A DNA stretch of 5,546 nucleotides from an uncultured Chloroflexota bacterium (GTDB lineage: Bacteria > Chloroflexota > Limnocylindria > Limnocylindrales > CSP1-4). The notes beneath the pieces were generated by a model. That model was not told the DNA's origin. It ran no database searches and was given only the letters and a program-made list of their open reading frames with translations. The DNA lies in assembly GCA_903930745.1 (NCBI GenBank), contig CAIYZX010000580.1:1-5546 (forward strand), given 5' to 3'. Of this stretch, positions 5,269-5,546 are shown one piece after another (the stretch's first letter is position 1; the number at the start of each line of letters is the position of its first letter). The position numbers and the translations under genes were made by a program.

Positions 5269-5546
5269 GTGCCCGCGACAGTGATCACCGGTCTCCAGTG
5301 GGGAGACGAAGGCAAGGGCAAGACCACCGACTTCCTCGCGGAACAGGTGGCGATGGTTGTCCGCTACCAGGGCGGCGACAACGCCGGCCATACCGTGGTG
5401 GTGGGCAGCGAGGTCATCAAGCTGCAGCTGTGCCCATCCGGCGTGATGTACCCCCACATCACGTCCGTCATCGGCAATGGCGTGGTGGTGAACCCTGCCA
5501 CCCTCATCCGGGAGCTGGACATGCTCGCCGGGCGGGGCGTGGACAC
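5269..5546 (+). CDS. purA: Adenylosuccinate synthetase, N-terminal part (3' end outside window)
   Basis: The frame runs from GTG 5269 to the window end and encodes the first 92 residues. PurA joins IMP and aspartate with GTP energy to make adenylosuccinate, the first committed step to AMP, in the cytosol. The nucleotide-binding signature QWGDEGKGK occupies residues 10-18, and RYQGGDNAGHTV occupies 32-43. The two catalytic residues described for E. coli, Asp13 and His41, fall at exactly the same numbers, which supports this start. PSGVMYPHITSVIGNGVVVNP matches the next conserved block, apart from lineage-specific differences. Initiation at GTG is supported by GGAG 7 bases upstream and by the in-frame TAG just before it. 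The gene is preceded by an unusually long structured leader, which suggests post-transcriptional control, though that is not demonstrated. No frameshift is seen in the available part. Confidence 0.96.
   Translation, partial: MPATVITGLQWGDEGKGKTTDFLAEQVAMVVRYQGGDNAGHTVVVGSEVIKLQLCPSGVMYPHITSVIGNGVVVNPATLIRELDMLAGRGVD

Noticed and set aside
1..5546. Novel defence, mobile or biosynthetic system
   Set aside because: All sizeable genes are recognisable housekeeping or transport families. I found no transposase, integrase, long repeat array or unassigned gene cluster.

Overview
This is a very GC-rich window (I estimate about 70% by eye) from a bacterial chromosome. Codon third positions are strongly biased to G/C, which is why long antisense open frames run across most real genes. 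The gene types and protein variants (a short NH3-dependent-style NadE C-terminus, RsmI, a CAX-type Ca2+/H+ exchanger, a single-domain SSB, an M20C dipeptidase with a lipobox, PurA) are ordinary bacterial housekeeping genes. The overall flavour (GC-rich, TANNNT-type -10 boxes, one apparently leaderless start) would fit a GC-rich Chloroflexota lineage (for example Limnocylindria-like) or an actinobacterium. That placement is an inference and is not proven by the sequence.

Layout: (1) 1-426 +, the 3' end of nadE. (2) 442-1332 +, rsmI, 15 bases downstream and probably in the same transcript. (3) 1376-2500 +, a CaxA-like exchanger that seems to have its own -10 element 7 bases before the ATG, so it may be leaderless. 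(4) 2569-3048 -, ssb, convergent with caxA, with a perfect 11-bp hairpin between them that could terminate both transcripts. (5) 3049-3287, the divergent ssb/pepD intergenic region, with a short repeated motif. (6) 3288-4964 +, a PepD-family dipeptidase with a lipoprotein signal. (7) 4965-5268, a 304-base gap holding a terminator-like hairpin, an extended -10 promoter and a leader of about 195 bases rich in hairpins. (8) 5269-5546 +, the start of purA, cut by the window end.

The genes do not form one pathway. They cover NAD synthesis, 16S rRNA 2'-O-methylation, cation exchange, ssDNA binding, peptide hydrolysis and AMP synthesis. I see no mobile element, CRISPR array, tRNA/rRNA, toxin-antitoxin or defence module. 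The items most worth a second look are the structured purA leader (with a possible alternative pairing onto the purA Shine-Dalgarno and a possible Arg-rich leader peptide), the lipoprotein signal on a normally cytosolic dipeptidase, and an SSB whose acidic tail lacks the usual DDDIPF-like tip.
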